The notes under the pieces are model-generated. The model saw only the letters and a list, made by a program, of their open reading frames with translations. It made no database searches and was not told where the DNA came from. Below, piece by piece: positions 35,996 through 48,924 of a stretch of 64,000 bases of DNA (positions are counted from its first letter, which is position 1; each line of letters starts with the position of its first letter). Source of the stretch: Isoetes taiwanensis (Eukaryota > Streptophyta > Lycopodiopsida > Isoetales > Isoetaceae); the NCBI GenBank assembly GCA_021234155.1, contig JAJEKV010000025.1, forward strand, positions 18,965,558 to 19,029,557, written 5' to 3'. A program made the position numbers and the translations under genes.

Positions 35996-38900
35996 TAGGC
36001 CCATCAAAGGGTACCAACGCGCCATTTCTCCAAGAAAGCTCGTGTAAATTTTGTGTATATTTATCCCATTAATTTAATTCCCCAGAATTTTGGTCATTCC
36101 CTGCTTTCTTGTTTGATACGACTACCTGCTAGCAGAAGTTTTGGTTGATTTTTAAATTTGGATGGTAGAAGTTGTTATTTAGAATTGGAGGGAGAGTTGC
36201 TAGCAAAACTTTGTCAAAGTCAATGTTTGCCTACTTCTAGATGTATGGGCATTCTTATCTTGTAATATTTACTTAACATGGTGGATCGCCATATATATAG
36301 ACTACAGCCTGATCAAATAGGTTGGAGATTCAGACCTTTATAGGGTTATTTTGCATTGTTGGCATTTGAAAAAAAAAATAGAACTATGTGGGGAAAGCGT
36401 AAAATCTACGTTTTTCATCTCTTTAAGTGCAAAGTTGTGAACGCATGTCTATCGTGGTACGACAATTGGCATGCGATTTCTTGATGGAAAATATATCGAG
36501 AGTTCTTGGCAGATCTACCCCCTTTCCTCAAATTACTTATTTACTCAGAACTGTTGAAGTCCTAGACGAATTTGCAGCGAGTTGTGTAATTCTGTTGGCA
36601 CAAGGTTCTAGGTTTGTTTGCACATGGAGCTTACTTGGAAAGATAAGATATATGTGTAGCAATTGAACTGACTTGTTGTTTTGGGACTAACAAGAAAACT
36701 TCCTCAGCCCTAAACTTTACTATATCTCATCTCTCATGCACAACATGTTTCCAAACAAGTGCTTGCTAGGAAAAAAAAAAAATCAATTGAAAACTTTTCG
36801 AAAGTTTTAAATCAAGCCCCAGTAATGCATGTGAATCTAAATTATGGAAGTCCTCTAAAACGGTTGATTGGTTTTGAAGAAGAATAAGAAAGAAAAAGTG
36901 ATGGGAGACTAGACGTTATTCACCCATCCACATCTATGTTCTAAAACAATTCCTATATTAGATGCCTTCATCACTCAAGCCACAGTTAGATATTTGGATC
37001 CACAACCATCCCAATTCATAAGGTACTGAATTGAAATTTAGAATTCACTATTCATTCATTTTTGTTCCCACCTAAATTTTACACGGTCCTAATGCAAGAC
37101 TCAATTAAAGTACACCTTCAGTTACAATTATGCCAACTACCTGTACATCTATGCACTCTATTACATCTATCAACTCCAATTAATACTCAAAAACCAATGC
37201 CGATAGTGGTGCTAGCCTAGTGATTAGGGCTTTGGATCGAGGCATTCCTCACCCGAGTTGAAAACCCACTCATCATTGGGCAGTTGAAGTGGGTGAGTGC
37301 AAGTCTTATTGTGCATGCGTGCATGCGTTACCCAAAAGGTCCATGTATGAGAAGACTAATGCAAAGACACCACACGACATGGCTACATAAGAGAATGTAA
37401 TCATTGGATTCTACTTCAAAAGATGTCCATTATCTCGCCTGAATAATAGTACCAAATAATAACATATGCTTCAAACAACTTACACATTTAGAGAACGAGG
37501 TTTAAAGGTTAAAGGTTATGAGGGGTTTAGGGAATATAAGTTTAAGGTTTGAAGATTTACCACATCATGAATTCTAAAGATCGCAGAGAATGTAAGATGC
37601 ATCTCATAGATGAAGCATGCAATGCTGATGACCATGTCATCTTTAGGGGTTTGGAGTTTGGGGTCTGGAGAAATTCTATAAGCATGGATTATATGAAACC
37701 AAAACAGATCAATGCAATGCTTTAATTAAGGCATGCCAACAATGCAGGTAGAATGGTAGTGTGATATTACAATACCTACACACTATACTCCAACTGCAAT
37801 TGTGTTGACTATGCATTGGGGCTGCCATCTTCTACAAAATCTGAAACTCTTCCGACTCCATTACATCTACCCATTCCAGTCCCACCTATGCTTTCCATTA
37901 TTCCTATCCATTTCATGCGCCCATGGCTAATGCCTGGTATTCCTAAACCCTTCATATTAACACTCCATTACATCTATAGCCACAATTATATTTACATCTT
38001 TTTTATTACGAACTTCATTACATCTATACATTCCACACGTTCAGGACTAATGTTTGGCATCATCAGGAACATGTGTCGTGTTGATTAATCTTAAAACTAT
38101 TTCTCTTTTTGTATCCAATTGTCTACTAAAACATCAAGCATCATGCATTTCAATCTTGTTAGTATACTCAGATACAGAAGACTGCCTCCCCTCCAACCCC
38201 TCCTCCTAGGTATTAATTGGCTAGAATTTTGCTAGAATTCGACTATCACTAAATCTATTATGGCAGCCCAACTGTCGCTTACTCTCATAGCTTTCACTGA
38301 AGTATTTAGGATATTGTGGGTTAACTTCAATATCTCGAGTTTATCCGTGTTCTCTCCAACATTATGTTAACCATTCTTGACATCTAATAGCTAATGCCGG
38401 TAGCATATTGGTCGATCAGAATGGAAGTGATTAACAATCAGCTGTCAGCTGAGACAAGTGTGGTTAATCTGGCCACAAATTACACGCTTCTGCTATGATA
38501 GACACGACTACCAAGCGACTAGCAAGTGTCAAGATTAACCACACTTATCCAAAATGATATTTACAAGGTCAAACTTTTCCAGCTGTAATCTTGATTAGCA
38601 GTTCATATTAACAGTTCAACCTTGATACACATAAAGATCGACCCAACTTCCTTAATGCACAATAACTACTAGGAGCATAAGCTCTCAACTATGCAAGAGC
38701 AGTGTTGGTGTAAGTCTTAAAACCACCAAGCAAGATATGAACAAACATATATGTATTTTGGTATAACACTACAAATACATGAAACTAGACGATGCAATAC
38801 CCTCCCTAGTCAATCTTTTACAATTTGACTTTATAGACATTAACACATATTTGGTATGAGATGAATGCAGTGCCCATAAATCGCACCATCGTGTAACAAT

Positions 38901-39512
38901 TGCTACTCTGCCAAGTTTGATAGTGCCACCAAGCTTTTTAACGAGTAAAGCGACTCCCACGAAAAATGCCCTCAAATTGCATTGTCTATCTACCATCTTT
39001 TCAATCTCATCTGATAATAATGGTAGGAAAATGGCAATATGCACAATCAAAGGGAAATGATTCTTCATGTATAATATTATTTTACTGCTTCTTTTTTAAG
39101 CTTAAACCAATACAAACCTAATTGTACAAACCAAACTTTACCTATTTTTCTTTTGGAGCAAACTTCTTCTTTTCGACTGACTCTGAGGAATCGGCTAAGA
39201 TTTTCGCTGGATATGAAATCACTTTGTTCAGAAAACGGACTCACATAGTGTGATTCACCTATTTTTTAGGGCATGGATAAGACTTACATGCTCCTACTTT
39301 TCTTAGCTGCCGAAAATTAGGGATGCACTTCTAAATCTGCAGTTTGTCTGTTGTCCACATAGCACGGAGAGCTGATTCGAGCATCATCAATATGATGGAG
39401 CAGCATATGAAGGCAAGATTTTAGGGTATATGGAAACACAGACTTGATCTATCCTACTTATGATGGCTATATTTCACAGCTCCTGAACAACCTAACTGTT
39501 GGATTTTGGGCA
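35996..39512. other. Gene-poor interval downstream of ABCG
   Basis: No gene recognised. It includes the ABCG 3' untranslated region (no exact AATAAA seen close to the stop), a possible tRNA-derived SINE head near 37205-37275 (GCTAGCCTAGTGATTAGGG and CCCGAGTTGAAAACCC resemble A and B boxes), and a 15-bp inverted repeat AAGTGTGGTTAATCT at 38456-38470 and 38532-38546. A 99-aa minus-strand frame at 38769-39068 is unrecognised and probably a chance frame. Confidence 0.5.
37205..37330 (+). mobile_element. Possible tRNA-derived SINE head
   Basis: TAGCCTAGTGATTAGGGCTT resembles an A box and CCCGAGTTGAAAACCC a decayed B box about 40 bp later. No target duplication was found. Confidence 0.35.
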
Positions 39513-39907
39513 AGCTTAGTCTATGAGGTATGCGGTAAAGCATGGAAAGATTGAAACCCATTAGATAACGATTTCTATGAAGGATCTGCATGTTTGGTGT
39601 GTTGGTTATCCACTAGAGGTGCTAATGTAGCATTTGCTATCAGAACCAAGGTTCAATTTCTTGTGGCAACTTTGATGGGTTCCACACATGCTTGAGGTCA
39701 AACATCTTGAGGAAGGGGAGGAATTCATATGGTCTATGGGATATGGGATGGCAACTTTAGTGTGTTCCACATGCTTGAGGTCACGCATCTTGAGGAAGAG
39801 AATTGATATGGGATATGGGATAAAGTCTAGAAAGGTTGAAGCCCATTAAATAACAATTTTTATAAAGGATCCACCTTTGTTATCACTAGAGGTGCTACCA
39901 TGTAACA
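39513..39907 (+). mobile_element. TRIM retrotransposon copy (same family as 58554-58874), internally duplicated
   Basis: Diverged copy of the complete TRIM at 58554. The LTR-like left part ends CACTAGAGGTGCTAATG...; the primer-site region TTTGCTATCAGAACCAAGG follows at about 39634. The internal segment with GAGGAAGGGGAGGAAT is followed by a partial second internal segment, then the right LTR ending GAGGTGCTACCATGTAACA at 39907. GCTT on both sides may remain from a 5-bp target duplication. It has no coding capacity. Confidence 0.8.
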
Positions 39908-39937
39908 GCTTCCCCAGTTTAAAAGTTTTAAACAGAG

Positions 39938-40093
39938 ATAGTTTCTGGCGAAGGCCTCAAGCCTCGATCTTCGCCAGAAGCCTCGATTTCTTCTACTTAC
40001 AGCATGTAGGAGGGTTGCTTCTGCTATAGTTTCTAGCAAAGGCCTCAAGCCTCGATTTCTTCTGCTTGTGGCATGTAGGAGGGCTGCTTTTGC
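39938..40093. repeat. Tandem duplication with the motif GGCCTCAAGCCTCGAT
   Basis: The unit TAGTTTCTGGCGAAGGCCTC...GTAGGAGGGTTGCTTCTGC (39938-40024) recurs at 40028-40093; the first unit has an extra internal repeat of about 19 bp. Confidence 0.85.
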
Positions 40094-40308
40094 TTCTATA
40101 TTTCTGTTCTTTCTTATCATGGATCTGCAAAGCCCTATAGGAGCCTATATCATGGTTGCTGATGCTTAGGCACATTGATGATGAAAGCTACTGATTTTTG
40201 CTTGAGGGGACTGATCATAAAAATGGGTTACAGTTTACAGAGGCACTGGTGGTAAACAAAGATTCAATTCCACTTTGATCAGGATTCTGACCTGGAATAT
40301 TCTTCCCA

Positions 40309-40758
40309 TCAAGGGCTCCAATACAAAAATGCAAAAAGATCCGATAAAGTATGCCAAAGCACGTCTAAAATAAGAAATATCCCTTTCCTACAAAATGTCA
40401 TCTCAGAAAGTCCCACAACAAAAACCTTACTCATTGCTCCAAATTTTAATTCGAAGAAAATGAATGTATAAATTCTAGCTGGAATTGACCAAAAAGACCA
40501 AGCTAAAATCCTCTTAGAACCATAAAAGTCCAATTCATAACGTGCCATATCATCACAGAAGATCAAATATCCTCCTTTTCTGAAATGTAAGTATTTAATA
40601 GCCAGGGGCTTTTCTATAAAAGTCCAATCTCCACAACCTGAGGCATAATCGTTAACCAAGATCGTCACAGAAGATAAAATATCAATGTATTTGATAGCCA
40701 CGGGCTTTTCTATATTTAGATTACAACAACCCATCGATTTCATGGTTAGCGTTAGCAT
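40309..40758 (-). CDS. Unidentified 149-aa ORF with internal repeat
   Basis: The longest unexplained open frame between ABCG and the F-box gene, from Met at 40758. It contains two copies of a short repeat (NIEKPVAIKYID and FIEKPLAIKYLH), then GGYLIFCDDMARYELDFYGS. The style resembles F-box-associated/kelch-like repeats, but I do not recognise the protein. A direct DNA repeat of about 28 bp (near 40589 and 40686) underlies the protein repeat. It could be the remnant of a larger gene. Confidence 0.35.
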   Translation of the reverse strand: MLTLTMKSMGCCNLNIEKPVAIKYIDILSSVTILVNDYASGCGDWTFIEKPLAIKYLHFRKGGYLIFCDDMARYELDFYGSKRILAWSFWSIPARIYTFIFFELKFGAMSKVFVVGLSEMTFCRKGIFLILDVLWHTLSDLFAFLYWSP

Positions 40759-41111
40759 ATTTTTCTACAAGCCTTCAGCTTAAAATTGGATCATATACCA
40801 CACAATTGTGTAGTTTTAAGACGTCATATGCAACTTGTAGTTACAATTTTTCCCGGTCTCTTTCTGTTTTCTCTTTTCATGTCTTCCAGTTTAAAGGCAA
40901 GTTCTGCCTCTGTACTCCTCCAATCTTTAATCATATTTGTAACATCACCAAGTTTATTTACAGTAACTGCATAGGCTTACACTGATGAAGCTTCAAAACG
41001 GGAAATAGTGAACAAACTCATGAATTATCAGGCTACAGCTACAACTGTGAAAAAATATACAGATAGCATTCACAAAAGGAGCATGGCCTCACCCTTATGA
41101 AGTGAATATCC

Positions 41112-42872
41112 TTACCCAAACATGCCATAATCAGGGGCTGCAAATTCTAATTGAGGCGAACAGTGATAATGAACAATGTACCACTTTCCATCATGGAACT
41201 CGTAACAATTGGTTGATAGTAGTGGCTCAATTGATGCATTTACATAGGCTTTGTTTGTGACCCATGCCATGTCACCGTGCACCCTTACCCTCATGCCTTG
41301 TATTTGAAAATCATATCTATGGCTCCAACTAAAGACGCTGCGCCAATTCTCCATCACCGCATCATAGCTGGGGAAAAGTAAAGAAGATGTCATCTTGATC
41401 ATGCACTGGTATCCTCCCAAGTTTTAATAAACCACCAAGTTTTAAAAAAGACACCAAACGAAAGAAATGAGTGAGGCATTGCATACCCTGATATTAGCTC
41501 CCCACCAGGATGAATACATTTTACATAATCAGCATGAAGCCACAATCTGCTCATCCCCTTAAGCGACTTTGACCGAAATTTTCTATAGAATGCTGCGTTG
41601 ATTTCTAATACAGCTCGTGTAACAGCATAATATGCCTTCCATCCATTTATTGGCAACAGGCTATTTTGTTCAGATGTGAAGTCCTATAACATGGGTGACT
41701 TCACAGGGTCATGAATATTTCAATCAGTAATTTGAAGCAAATAAACATCCATCAAATCACATGCTTCTCCTCTTGATAAGATGCACAACCCAGCTAAAGA
41801 ATTTGAAATCATAATGTAGCCAAAGCAAATACTGCTCTAGATAAATTTACTAAAACTAATTTTCCAAGTTAGCAGATCTTTTACTTAAAATAATGAAATT
41901 AGAGAACCGTGAAATCTCTGAGGTGCCAAGGTTGTAAATGTAATACTTACAAAGATGAATTAACACAGGTATTTAAGGAAACATGCTTCAATGCAAGAGT
42001 TGATGCCGATAACTGTTCTATTATATCCTAGTGGCATTGTAAGCGTGCAGTTATGGCTCGAGTTTCACAAATTTCTGGTCCACGTTGATATGTTTTTGGA
42101 ATATTAGAATATGCACAATTAATTACATAATTGAGATCCATAATTGCATTGGATCGCCAGATTAGGTAATACAGTATGAACGGAAAACTCAACCATGCAT
42201 GCCTTTACCCTATTCAACTTGCATGTTACATCAGAGCTTTTCTGACGGGTCTCGCCAATAAAAGGGTCCAAAGCAAACGAGACCTTCTTCGTTTGAAAAT
42301 AAAAACGCAGGGTATTATTTACTAACCTTATTATATAGAGCCTTCCATACGCTGTCATCATCTGCTGCTTTTTTCATCGCTCTATTGGTCATAGACATTC
42401 TGCATAGGCTCCTATAATCCAAATAACTTAGCACATGCTGCGTGATTTCAGGTACTAGTTGCTCCATCATAGAAAGAACATTACATGGCGAGATAGAATT
42501 CTGCTGTTTATCCAATTTCTCACCACTGATCCCGCTGTTATAAGGAAAACATTCGGATACAGGCAACCCTAAAACGACAGGAGACTGGGCCGCAACATTT
42601 CCAGCGTAATTGCCATTACATGCCTTAAGAGAAACAATCTCTGCCGATCCACATCCTTTTCCAACAGATTTTTTATCCCTGGAACGGAAGAAGAGAAGCT
42701 TTCTACCTTGTCCATTGGAGAGGGTACCAGCCCAAAATGCGAGGGCACAACACAAAACGGAGAAGGCTGCTGTGAGGATGGGCCAGCTGAAATCTTCTGA
42801 AGAAGCTGCTTCAATACAAGACCCCCTGTGGCAGCTACACATGCTATGGGAAGGCGCCGCAGCAGGCGCCAT
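41112..42872 (-). CDS. F-box protein, SKIP8-like
   Basis: Three exons on the minus strand (42872-42327, 41683-41487, 41367-41112) join in phase at GT-AG sites into 332 residues. Residues about 30-50 are hydrophobic (WPILTAAFSVLCCALAFWAG), a membrane anchor. Residues 134-182 form the F-box: LVPEITQHVLSYLDYRSLCR, then VWKALY. Residues about 190-332 form an NTF2/SnoaL-like region with WRSVFSWSHRYDF, RVRVHGDMAWVTNKAYV and YEFHDGKWYIVHYHCS. The order anchor, F-box, NTF2-like matches the SKIP8 family, which binds the SKP1-like (ASK) subunit of SCF ubiquitin ligases. The target is unknown. No defects seen; Met at 42872 is the first in frame, and the alternative frame Met at 42883 belongs to another frame. 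Confidence 0.85.
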
Positions 42873-44851
42873 AGCTGCACCAAAGAGAACGGGAGAAATC
42901 TTGTTGATGCAACATGCTAGTAAAAAATTGTTTTTGATTTCTTTTAAATGTCGTTAAAGCTGTTTTGGTATTTAGAAAAAATGGGGAAAAAAAAGGGCAT
43001 ATGCTTATGTGCTTTTAATTTAGAACTAGGGATCATCTGCGCTGTTTTGGTATTTTGAAGAATGAAAAAATGGCATGTCCTTATTAGAACTAGGGATTGA
43101 ATCGAATCGAATCGAATCCACTTTTTAGTATTTCATGGGTTCCCATGGCCAATTGGTCTTCGTGCACGTTAAAAATCGTATCTATCTATTAACTTTTCAA
43201 GTTTATAGACTTCAGATATGCTGGTTTTTTCCATTAACATGGCGTCCAAGTGATGAATTCAATTACTAGACCTTATATGCATTACTATGTTAGAGATAAA
43301 GTTCGTGTGTGAACCCTTACTAAGGGGCTTGGTGAGCCCGTTAGGGTGAGCCAACCTCAAGCTCCATATAAATGCTCACATGTAAAATTTGGGCAGAGAA
43401 AATCCGAATTGTTGCATGGAGGATAGTTGATGATGTCTCGTGATTTGATGCCCCAAGGTTGTTGCTACTGCTTTTTGCTCAAAGCACATGAGATTACAAG
43501 ATTTAAAAACAACTTGAAATCGGTCTACCTTCACCATCACCACCTATGCACACAAATTGTTACCAGCTATCTATTCTTGCTCCATTTTTGGCTAACTTAT
43601 TTCTTTCTAGGCTTTCTACTAGGAACTGCTTTCTAATGACCTTCCTTATCTTAAGAGTCTTCACAATGCTAAGGGGCGGTTTACATATAGCAGCATCGTC
43701 ACGAAGCTGCTCCGTTTTACCTGGAGAAACTAAAGAAGAAGTGACGACTGTTGCGAATAACAACAAACCTTTTTTGTGGATGACTCTCCTCAACGGCACA
43801 TGTAAGGCAATACAAAAGTTAAAGAAAATATCTACTTAGAAAAAAAATATTGGACATTTGCAACTTTGGTCATTGCAATAGGTAATCAAATGATAAAATT
43901 TTGAGAAAAATATTCAAGGCTCTAAATAAGATATAGTATAAAGAGCATTTTAAATGTTAATAATGGTGTTCATATTGTTGCCTTGCTAGAGGCTCCCCAA
44001 GTCCTCGGTGCACTTTGAGTATACAACTTAGCATTGGATACTGCATGTGATGAGAAATATTGCTCTCTTTACAATTGTCTAATTTCTCAAGCAAGAAACC
44101 TAACAGCCTTATGCTACATGAGAAATGAAAGAGACCAGTGTTGTGCTATAATAATAGCGGTTACTATATGTTTTTCTTTAAGTTTTATGAAACTTCATTT
44201 TGTTCATTTTTCATTTTGTTTTTCTAATGGTACTAGCAAACGTGTGTTGGATATATAAATTTAATTATTTAATAGACGATGAGTAACATGGATTTGAATC
44301 ATATTTTTATACCCCACTTGTCATAGGTTATCCAAGTTTTACAGAGTATTTGTCACTCGAACCTTATTCAATTTTCTGTCCAAGTTTTATAGAAGTGTTT
44401 TGTCACTCGGGACCCTACTGTTCCATTTTTCATCTACATGAAGAATTCCATTTTTGAGATTCCTCACCTACAGGAAGAATGTCCATAAATGTTTCTGAAT
44501 CATTACTGCTGCAATAAGATGGCCTGTATGCATTCACTAGCACCATGTTCAACGCAAAGTAGTTGACATAAGATTGATGTGAGGTGTAATTTTCGATAAA
44601 CATTGTCACTTTAGTTGGAAGCTCTGGATTGTTTGTACAACACATCATTGCAACAATTTCCAATAGAAAGTACGCGTTACTATGGTGATTGATTTCCATC
44701 TGTATTGTTAGTAAAGACCAACTCTACTTTGCTTCTTTGATTAAAAAATTACAAACGTGAATAGGAATAGGAGCAACAGAAGCTACAAAGCAAGGATATA
44801 TATTCTTATGTCATCACAAGACATTGAAAGCCCAACATGAAAATATATGGA
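42873..44851. other. Intergenic region between the F-box and RING genes
   Basis: No gene recognised. It holds the F-box gene's upstream region, an imperfect tandem pair (42959-43030 and 43039-43095, sharing GCTGTTTTGGTATTT and TTAGAACTAGGGAT), a GAATC run at 43099-43118 and the second SINE-like tail at 43134-43190. Frames at 44430-44699 and 43546-43839 are unrecognised. Confidence 0.5.
43134..43190 (+). mobile_element. Second copy of the SINE-like 3' tail
   Basis: ATGGGTTCCCATGGCC, TTGGTCTTCGTGCACG and TTAAAAATCGTATCTATC match the insert at 15604-15660 and end likewise in a pyrimidine/A repeat. Confidence 0.6.
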
Positions 44852-47157
44852 CTAGTAGTCCATGCCATTGCACTTGAGGATTCCACTAATCGGACATCGA
44901 CAAGAGGGGCAAGAACTCTTTAATTGCTGATGCTTCTCAAGACAAGAGTTGCAGTAATCAAAATGCACTGTTATGAACACAAGCAACCACACTATAAGAA
45001 CCAGCAAACTGATATTAGGCCCAATTGCACATGTTCGAAGAGACTTACAACATGGGAGAACAAGGGCATTGCGAGGCTGAAAATAACCACAACTAGCATG
45101 TTAAAATTCTAGAACCAAATTGTGATGATGATAATGATGATTAGTAACAGTATAGAGTAGCAGTATTAATATCGTTAGTAATAATGTACCTTGTGATAGC
45201 ATATTCGGCATACAACACGATCTGCTTCTTGTTCCTGCCAAAAAACATGGCTGTCAGAAGCATGTCCAGTTTATAGAAGTCTTTTGTGACAAATACAACA
45301 CGTACAATTAGGTCCAAAAGATCTTGTTCATTTTCCTTCAGTTGAGCAATTTCTGACTGCAGTTGCAGCCGCTCTGCCATGGCTGCCACTTCAGTCTCTT
45401 TTCTGATTCGATATGACGCTTCTAGTTGTTCCCGTGCCGTATTACTGCATTCCATACAGCTAAGTCCAGCCATAGCATAAGCATATACTATAGATTCAAA
45501 AGTAAAACATTACCGTTCCCTTTCAACAAGCACAATTATAGCCTTATCCACAATTTCTACAAGTTGCTGTGCAGACTGCTTTATTGAAACCAAATCTTCG
45601 TAACCAGCCCTATAAGCCAGATCCTCATTCACCAGGTACCAGGATCTGAATAAAAGGGTCCGAATGTTAATGAATGCAACTTGATAAATTCCTAAAGCTA
45701 ATTTCAGGCCAACAAATTGGTAACTGTACCTATTGGCAACCAATCGATTTAACTCGGACCTAAAAGCCTAAATGAGATGTGGAACCTGTTAAGGGCTACT
45801 CATCCAGAAGTTCAATGGGAATATGAGAAGCAAATGGCAGGCTGTGGGAAACTATTGATAATGAATGTGAAAATATATTATTATATTTTGTACTATATCA
45901 TTATTTGTTTATAACCTAAACCAGTTACTGGCTAAATTATTGACTGTGAGTTCATCAGCTCGAACACACCATGCTCACCACATCTGTTTAACAATATACA
46001 TGATAGATCCTAATGTTAATCTATCATGTAACGGTGTTAAACAGATGAGCTGTCTCATAGAATCCTGCATTTAGAATCATAACTCTAGAAGTGGCCTTAA
46101 GACATCATAAAGTTAGCATCATTTTTCCCTGTCCAATGTCACCCCACAAAAACAACCTCAAACTCTAGCCAGTACTTGGGCTCACTGTCCTAATCTAATT
46201 TCTGGAAAAGAAGGGGTCCAAATGGCTGAGAGACTTCCACATCTTCTACAAATTCACCAAAAGGAATTCATCAGTTAAAAAGTTAGCAACACTTTACTTA
46301 AATTGAAGTAATCTTATTAATTTAAAAACTTAGCAATACTTTACTTGATTTGAAATAATCTAGCATGTTTGGCCTTTATGATCTTCTATTAAGTTCTCAA
46401 AATAAATAACATCTCCCCATAAGTGATAGTCCAATTGCTTTTTCTAGGCTTTATAACTAAAATTCATTTTGGATGACTTTAGTAGAATTTAATTAATGAA
46501 ATTTCAGCTCAAATTTTTTATTTTCTGCATGAATTCGGACTTCAGCACATGTGCCAAAAATTACGGGTACCTACCCTTGCTGCAAAGTCTTCATCATCGC
46601 ATGCCAGTGTTCATTCTCAGCATCTATAACGTTAAGTATCTGTTGATCTTTATACTCTTCAAGTTCAAATAACTTCTCTGCTTCTTCCAACAGTCGTGCC
46701 TACAACACAGCTATTTCTGTCAATAACCACCCTTTTTTTCAGTTTCAACAGTGAAAGTGGGAACCTCTTCTTGTGCCCTCTGCCAACAGTACAGCTCATG
46801 ATGTATATCAAACACCTGTCAGTGTCAATGTGGTATAAGACTCTAGATAATGTATTACTTAATTATAAAAGCAACTTTTTTCTCTCTGACCTCTGCTTCT
46901 TTCTCCATAATAATATCTGGTGTTGGTTCTAATTCCGAAATACATGCACTTGGTGTTGAAGGTGACGCTTCTGCATGCTGAGAGATCCATTCTAGCTGAT
47001 CACGAACCAATTGGTCCTGGGAATGCAGCCATTCCTCTTCAGCAGCCGTTGCATACCTTGTCTGAGGAACTGGAACAGATAATTTTCTTCCGTTTCCCAA
47101 TGGACAAGAGCACTGGCATGTCTTCTGAGACTGGGATGTCCCGGCTAGGGTTTCCAT
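44852..47157 (-). CDS. RING-type (C3HC4) zinc finger protein with coiled coil, putative E3 ubiquitin ligase
   Basis: Eight minus-strand exons join in phase: 47157-46891, 46815-46765, 46699-46575, 45645-45514, 45459-45306, 45234-45190, 45076-45049, 44967-44852, giving 305 residues. The middle is alpha-helical and charged (RLLEEAEKLFELEEYKDQQI; MAERLQLQSEIAQLKENEQD), likely coiled coil. The last three exons form a complete RING: C252, C255, C267, H269, C273, C276, C287, C290, spaced C-x2-C-x11-C-x-H-x3-C-x2-C-x10-C-x2-C (CRICYHK, LPCLHFDYCNSC, CPSC). A RING recruits an E2 enzyme, so an E3 role is expected; substrate unknown. The RING is split over three tiny exons. One intron holds a MITE-like hairpin. 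No disabling change seen. I do not recognise a named family. Confidence 0.8.
45981..46047. repeat. 67-bp foldback (MITE-like hairpin) in an intron of the RING gene
   Basis: Nested inverted arms CATCTGTTTAACA (45981-45993) with TGTTAAACAGATG (46035-46047), and CATGATAGAT (45999-46008) with ATCTATCATG (46019-46028). It could be a small non-autonomous DNA element or a source of a small hairpin RNA. Confidence 0.85.
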
Positions 47158-48924
47158 CCAGCTCGCTAATCAGACCTTATTACCGCATATTTAATAAAAA
47201 TTGTCCATTGAATCAGCTGAATAAAGTACATAAATAGGCAAATTGAAGGATAACACTCACAAAACGGTACCTTGTGGAAAACAAGAAATAAAACATGGCG
47301 GAATTCAATGAATCAGCTACTGAGAAGCGTGATTCTTCAATATCGCAGTATCAAGAGAAAAAGGTTCATCAAAACATACTATACCAGATAATGGTGAACG
47401 TCTTCGACGAAGAAAGGTAATTCCCTCTTTCCATCCTCCCGCTCTGGAAATTTGAACAAAACAAAAAGCAAGGGTTTGAGATTTTTTTTTTCCTTTTTGA
47501 CATGTTGCAGCGCGGCAACTTTGCTTCAAAAGGTTGGAAATTGAAGGGCTGCCCTTCATCTTATATATTAAAATTTAAATATACCAGTGCTTTTGCTACC
47601 ATTTTTTTCTGGCATGCAAAAGCGTCAACCGAAAAATAAGAACCCAAACCGGTAATCCTCAATCCTAACCCCCACTTTTTCGATCCCTGGTTCACTCCCA
47701 ATATAGACTTTCAAATTGTATTGTATTGCGGGATTCAACTTGGACTTTCATTTGCATTCTTAGTCTAAGATTAGGCTAACGATGCAAGATTTAATTTGGA
47801 CTTCATTTGCATTCTTAGTCTAAGATTAACAACCATGCACGAGTTTTTCTTGTCTTTTAGCAGGCTTGTAACTCCCCCACAATATTTCTTGGAGTTCTAG
47901 GCTATACATGTGCCTGCCAAGTCATGCAAAATGTGATGTGGTGTGATCACGTTGGCAAATGCTTATTGCAAAAAAAAAAAAAAAATGTTGGGGAAAAGAG
48001 GTTTATTCAAAAATAGGAGTTTTTTGTGTGTGTGCTGAACCCATTGAGAGTTGATATAAATATAGAGGAAAAGATGTAGCTAAAAGGAAAGTAAATTATT
48101 CAAGGGTTTATATTATTTTATTGGTTTATCTTTTTAAGATCTTCTTATTTTTAAATGTAACAAACTTTTTCAGAACTTTTTTGGGTTGCCCCTAGGGGGG
48201 CAAGCCCTTGTTTATGTGGGTTTATGGCATATTCTAAGTATATGCTAGTATATGCCAAGAATATGCCAATGACTGCTAAAAACTTGCTATAGCGTGTAAA
48301 CTGGCGGTCGTGGATGTTCTTGAGCATCGATTTTGAAACCGGCTAACCGGATTCTACAAAAGGACCCTCTGTTTTCTGTTCTTCTGTGCAGGCAAAGAAC
48401 CAGACATTTTAGGCCGGAAAAATATGGAGCATCTCGGCTTGCAAAGCTACAGAGTCGGATCTCTTGATATTGTGTATTATATACCCAGTTTTGCCTCCGA
48501 ATCCGAACAGTAAATCCTGGTGCTGCCACCGGTAGGACATATACGTTCCTGATTCCAATGATGGCGACACATGTTGTCAGTATTCTTTCTCCATGATATC
48601 ATTCACATAGATAATGATACTTAAAAGTATGGTTATCATCGTTGTACTTTTGGGCTCAATATAATTAATTTTCCCTCTTCAGAAGTGCTATGCAAGACAG
48701 AAATCGTTTTGTGGAGATTCCTGAAACTAGACAAAAAGTTGCCATTCCTTAGCTTTTGTGGCCTTTGAATGTGTTAGCTCATATGAGAAACATTTGGGAA
48801 GCTCCTAAGAAAATGCTCCTATCAATATAAACATCAATAATTGGAAAATACGCATTCTAATTGTTTGAATGTATTCTTAGAAAGTACACATTCTAATTGT
48901 TTATATGCATCTTGATGTATGCAG
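47158..48924. other. Intergenic region between the RING gene and the allantoinase remnant
   Basis: No gene recognised. It holds a direct repeat (47731-47773 and 47788-47828, sharing TTGCATTCTTAGTCTAAGAT), an A-run at 47971-47986 and a hairpin GGGTTGCCCC-TAGG-GGGGCAAGCCC at 48183-48207. A first exon for allantoinase was not found. Confidence 0.5.
48183..48216 (+). repeat. GC-rich hairpin followed by TTGTTTAT
   Basis: A stem of about ten pairs in otherwise AT-rich DNA, immediately followed by TTGTTTATG. A different hairpin at 53485 is also followed by CTTGTTTAT, suggesting related element ends. Confidence 0.5.

Noticed and set aside
38769-39068. A 99-codon minus-strand gene
   Set aside because: No recognisable motif, no neighbouring exons and a composition like chance AT-rich frames.
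39513-39907. Cassandra-type TRIM
   Set aside because: No 5S rRNA-like sequence in the LTRs of this copy or of the 58554 copy.
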